Of a stretch of DNA of 17,068 nucleotides, positions 14,815 to 17,068 are shown in pieces (within the stretch, counting starts at the first letter, position 1; the number at the start of each line of letters is the position of its first letter). A program made the position numbers and the translations under genes. Origin of the DNA: Oscillospiraceae bacterium (GTDB taxonomy: Bacteria > Bacillota > Clostridia > Oscillospirales > Oscillospiraceae); the NCBI GenBank assembly GCA_020025425.1, contig JAHHSD010000040.1, positions 1 to 17,068 on the forward strand, in the 5' to 3' direction. The notes beneath the pieces were generated by a model. It made no database searches and was not told the origin of the DNA. It was given only the letters and a program-made list of their open reading frames with translations.

Positions 14815-15504
14815 TCAGGCGCCCCACTTGTACCCAAAGCCCCACACCGTGTTGATATAGGTGGGACTGGTCGGGTTATCCTCAATTTTGATGCGCAGAC
14901 GACGGATATTCACGTCCACGATCTTCAGCTCGCCAAAATAATCCCTGCCCCAGACCGCGTCCAGGATCTCCTCTCTGGACAGGGCCTTGCCGGGATTCTG
15001 CATGAACAGCTTCACGATCCCGTACTCCACCTGGGTCAGCTTGACCCGCTGGCCGTCCTTTTCCAGTGTCCGGTTGCGCAGGTTCAGCAGGAAGGGGGGC
15101 TGATACAGCTCCTCACCGCTGTCCACGGCCTCCTCCCCGCCGGTCCGGCGGAAGAGGGCGTCCACCCGGGCGGTCAGCTCCGCCGGGGAGAAGGGCTTGG
15201 TCACATAGTCGTCCGCACCGGTCATCAGGCCGGTGATCTTATCCATCTCCTGAGTACGGGCGGTCAGCATGATAATGCCGATCTTGCTGTCCATGGCACG
15301 GATGCGGCGGCAGACCTCAAAGCCGTCGATGCCCGGGAGCATCACGTCCAGCAGCGCCACCTTGATGCTGGGGTTCTGCTTCAGCTTGACCAGCGCCTCT
15401 TCTCCGGTCCCCGCCTCGATGGTCTCGTATCCGGCGCGCTTCAAATTGATGACCACAAAACTGCGGATATTTTCCTCATCCTCTAAAACCAGGACCTTTC
15501 TCAT
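14815..15504 (-). CDS. OmpR/PhoB-family DNA-binding response regulator
   Basis: 229 aa. Receiver domain (1-115) with acidic pocket E8/D9/E10, phosphoacceptor D53 in LLDVMLPG, T81 and K103 (VTKPF), so it should be fully active. The C-terminal winged-helix domain (about 130-227) carries LTQVEYGIVKLFMQNPGKAL, REEILDAVWG, the recognition-helix region VDVNIRRLRIKIE and YINTVWGFGYKW. The ATG has AGGAGG about 10 nt upstream. It lies between the repeat lipoprotein gene (31 bp upstream) and the histidine kinase gene (34 bp downstream), so all three are probably one transcript. Target genes are not evident; its own promoter at 17021-17049 is the first place to look. Confidence 0.96.
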   Translation of the reverse strand: MRKVLVLEDEENIRSFVVINLKRAGYETIEAGTGEEALVKLKQNPSIKVALLDVMLPGIDGFEVCRRIRAMDSKIGIIMLTARTQEMDKITGLMTGADDYVTKPFSPAELTARVDALFRRTGGEEAVDSGEELYQPPFLLNLRNRTLEKDGQRVKLTQVEYGIVKLFMQNPGKALSREEILDAVWGRDYFGELKIVDVNIRRLRIKIEDNPTSPTYINTVWGFGYKWGA

Positions 15505-15535
15505 GCTTTTCTTACCTCCTGTTCTCTTTCAAATC

Positions 15536-16960
15536 CTATCCCTCAACGGGCCAGCCACTCAGGATACGGTGGAAGTGGTCCATGACGTCCATCTCCTCCA
15601 GGCCGCAGTCCCACTTCCGGCCCAGGAAGGAGGCGGCGTAGATGGTGCTCTCATCCTCACTGAGAATGAAGCGGTTCTCCCGCGTCGCCCGGACTGTCCG
15701 GTTGGTGCCGGTCATCTTATAGATGGCCAGGAAGGGCGTCGGCTCCTTCTTGTCCCCGTTCCAGTGGTAGAACACCACGGCCCGTTCGCCGCTGACGCTG
15801 TCGTCCCGGGCAATGGTGATTTTATCCACCCATCGGGCAGGGATCTCGAAGTACCAGCCGTCCATGGTGTTGTGGTAGGTCGTAAAGACCGGGACCGCCC
15901 GGCCGCTGATATCGTACTGACTCCAATCCAGCAGCCAGAAGTCGCTGGACACCCCCTCGCTGTACGAGGGGATCATGTGGGGCCTGGGCAGCTCCAGCAC
16001 CGTGTCGTCGTTGACATCCGACGGGCCCACGCCGCCAAAATAGCCCCGGATGGTCTCATCGCTGACACCGGTCTCCGGGTTCAGGGTCAGGTTTACCAGC
16101 TCATTGTTGCGCCACACCACGATATCAGTGGCCTGGCTGCCGTCTATGAGTGTACTGGTGATATAGAGTGCCCTTGCAGAACCTGCCACAAAATTAGACT
16201 GGACCCGGCTCAGGGTGGTGATGCCGGTGGACAGTCTGGTCCTGCCCTGAGAGACAAAGGCGTCCCCCCGCCAGCTGTACACCTCTGCCAGACTGTTGGT
16301 CCCGGCGGAGTCCACCCGGATCACGGCCAGCTCGGTGCGGGTGTCCTGGTCGATGTCCAGCAGGCTGTATCCGGAATAGGTGGTCCGCATCAGCTCTGTG
16401 GCCTCGGGCCACTCCACCCGCACGGCAGATCCTGGGAGCTGCTCGTCGTGCAGATTGTCCGTATTCTCCAGCGCATAGACTCCCAGCTGATAGACGTTGG
16501 TGCTGGTCTGCCAGCTGACCACCAGCTCCTTTTTCCCGCCGCCGTTGAAATCCACATAGTCCACCGCATAGATGGCGGAGCCGTCACCCTCCACCACGCT
16601 GCTGACCTGGTAGCTGTCGTCGGACTGGAGGGTCATAAAGTAGATGCGCAGCGGCATTTCAGCCCCGGGGATCCGCAAAAAGATCACCGCAGTCTCCGGC
16701 TCCCCGTCCTCGTCCAGGTCCTGAAGCTGGATGGGCGCCGTATTATTGCCCGCATAGATCACGGCAGGCTCTGCGACCGCACCATATTCAATCTCCAGCT
16801 GCCGCTTGATTTCATCAATTTTCGCCGTGAGCTTCTCATAGCCCGGAGAGTGCTGGGGCGGCCGATAGAGTTCGTCCGGGGAGCGGAAAATACATCCGGT
16901 GAGCAGCACAAGGAGCATTGCACACAGGACCATCGCTCCTCTGTTCCGCCATAGTTTCAT
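15536..16960 (-). CDS. Putative lipoprotein with Asp-rich beta-propeller-like (FG-GAP/VCBS-type) repeats
   Basis: 474 aa, function unknown. A type II signal peptide is clear: basic start MKLWRNRG, hydrophobic core, then lipobox LLTG-C with the lipidated Cys at 23. The exported part has several blocks in which an Asp/Gly/Asn-rich loop is followed by a short beta strand: 80-92 (DLDEDGEPET), 135-148 (VDFNGGGKKE), 201-213 (LDIDQDTRTE), 271-282 and 314-323 (SDVNDDTVLE). These resemble calcium-binding loops of FG-GAP/VCBS beta-propeller blades, though several are degenerate. The ATG has GGGAG 9 nt upstream. It is the first gene of the transcript, 31 bp ahead of the response regulator gene. A surface protein placed ahead of a two-component pair suggests a sensory accessory or a regulated envelope protein; this is inference. 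Confidence 0.85.
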   Translation of the reverse strand: MKLWRNRGAMVLCAMLLVLLTGCIFRSPDELYRPPQHSPGYEKLTAKIDEIKRQLEIEYGAVAEPAVIYAGNNTAPIQLQDLDEDGEPETAVIFLRIPGAEMPLRIYFMTLQSDDSYQVSSVVEGDGSAIYAVDYVDFNGGGKKELVVSWQTSTNVYQLGVYALENTDNLHDEQLPGSAVRVEWPEATELMRTTYSGYSLLDIDQDTRTELAVIRVDSAGTNSLAEVYSWRGDAFVSQGRTRLSTGITTLSRVQSNFVAGSARALYITSTLIDGSQATDIVVWRNNELVNLTLNPETGVSDETIRGYFGGVGPSDVNDDTVLELPRPHMIPSYSEGVSSDFWLLDWSQYDISGRAVPVFTTYHNTMDGWYFEIPARWVDKITIARDDSVSGERAVVFYHWNGDKKEPTPFLAIYKMTGTNRTVRATRENRFILSEDESTIYAASFLGRKWDCGLEEMDVMDHFHRILSGWPVEG

Positions 16961-17020
16961 CTAAACCCACTCCCCCTCTTACCTGCTCGGGAATCTACTC
17001 CGATAAAAGTCATATTTAAT

Positions 17021-17049
17021 ATCATACCACACTTTTCACTCTGTGTGTA
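17021..17049 (-). promoter_or_regulatory. Promoter of the lipoprotein / two-component system operon
   Basis: On the minus strand, TATGAT (17021-17026) is preceded by TGG, forming an extended -10 (TGnTATGAT), with TACACA (17044-17049) as -35 at a 17-nt spacing. Transcription would start about 50 nt before the lipoprotein ATG. CACAC and GTGTG half-sites flank the spacer, a possible but weak operator. No other gene is seen between 16961 and the window end. Confidence 0.65.
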
Positions 17050-17068
17050 TGTCTTTTTCAAATTATTT

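Overview
The window (about 60% GC, nearly all genes on the minus strand) looks like chromosome from a Gram-positive anaerobe of the class Clostridia. The best guess is an Oscillospiraceae gut bacterium of the Flavonifractor / Pseudoflavonifractor / Intestinimonas type. The guess rests on the amino-acid-fermentation operon, strong AGGAGG-type ribosome binding sites, a DUF1385-prmC pair, a GC-rich codon bias and a lipoprotein / OmpR-type regulator / histidine kinase set. The genus is inference, not read from a marker gene.

Region 1 (1-6365, minus strand) is a glutamate fermentation operon for the 2-hydroxyglutarate pathway. Transcription order is gctA, gctB, gcdA, hgdC, hgdA, hgdB, with hgdB cut by the left edge. 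GctAB moves CoA onto (R)-2-hydroxyglutarate. HgdC, an ATP-driven iron-sulfur activator, injects the electron that starts HgdAB. HgdAB dehydrates 2-hydroxyglutaryl-CoA to glutaconyl-CoA. GcdA is the carboxyltransferase subunit of the sodium-pumping glutaconyl-CoA decarboxylase, which gives crotonyl-CoA and then butyrate and acetate. The order matches the Acidaminococcus fermentans hydroxyglutarate operon as I remember it. The other decarboxylase subunits (gcdB, gcdC, gcdD) and the 2-hydroxyglutarate dehydrogenase are not in the window.

Region 2 (6366-7614) holds a divergent AraC-family regulator and an AT-rich shared promoter region. Four nested TGCAAA/TTTTGC-type half-sites lie between a strong promoter for the regulator and a weak-looking promoter for gctA. 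This layout suggests a dedicated regulator that acts on the fermentation operon and on itself. A perfect 14-bp bidirectional terminator closes the regulator gene and the opposing pgsA gene.

Region 3 (7615-13264, minus strand) is housekeeping: DUF1385 membrane protein, prmC (release factor methyltransferase), recA, recX, rimO (ribosomal S12 methylthiotransferase) and pgsA (phosphatidylglycerophosphate synthase). Most genes are spaced by under 40 bp, and recX abuts recA.

Region 4 (13350-17068, minus strand) is a signalling unit: a lipoprotein with a series of Asp-rich beta-propeller-like repeats, an OmpR/PhoB-type response regulator and a membrane histidine kinase. They are tightly spaced behind one recognisable extended -10 promoter.

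The items most worth a second look are the divergent AraC regulator with its nested operator, a roughly 50-residue Ala/Lys-rich insertion inside GctA, a perfect GC-rich hairpin between gcdA and hgdC, and the repeat lipoprotein coupled to the two-component system. No mobile element, CRISPR array, tRNA or rRNA was recognised.
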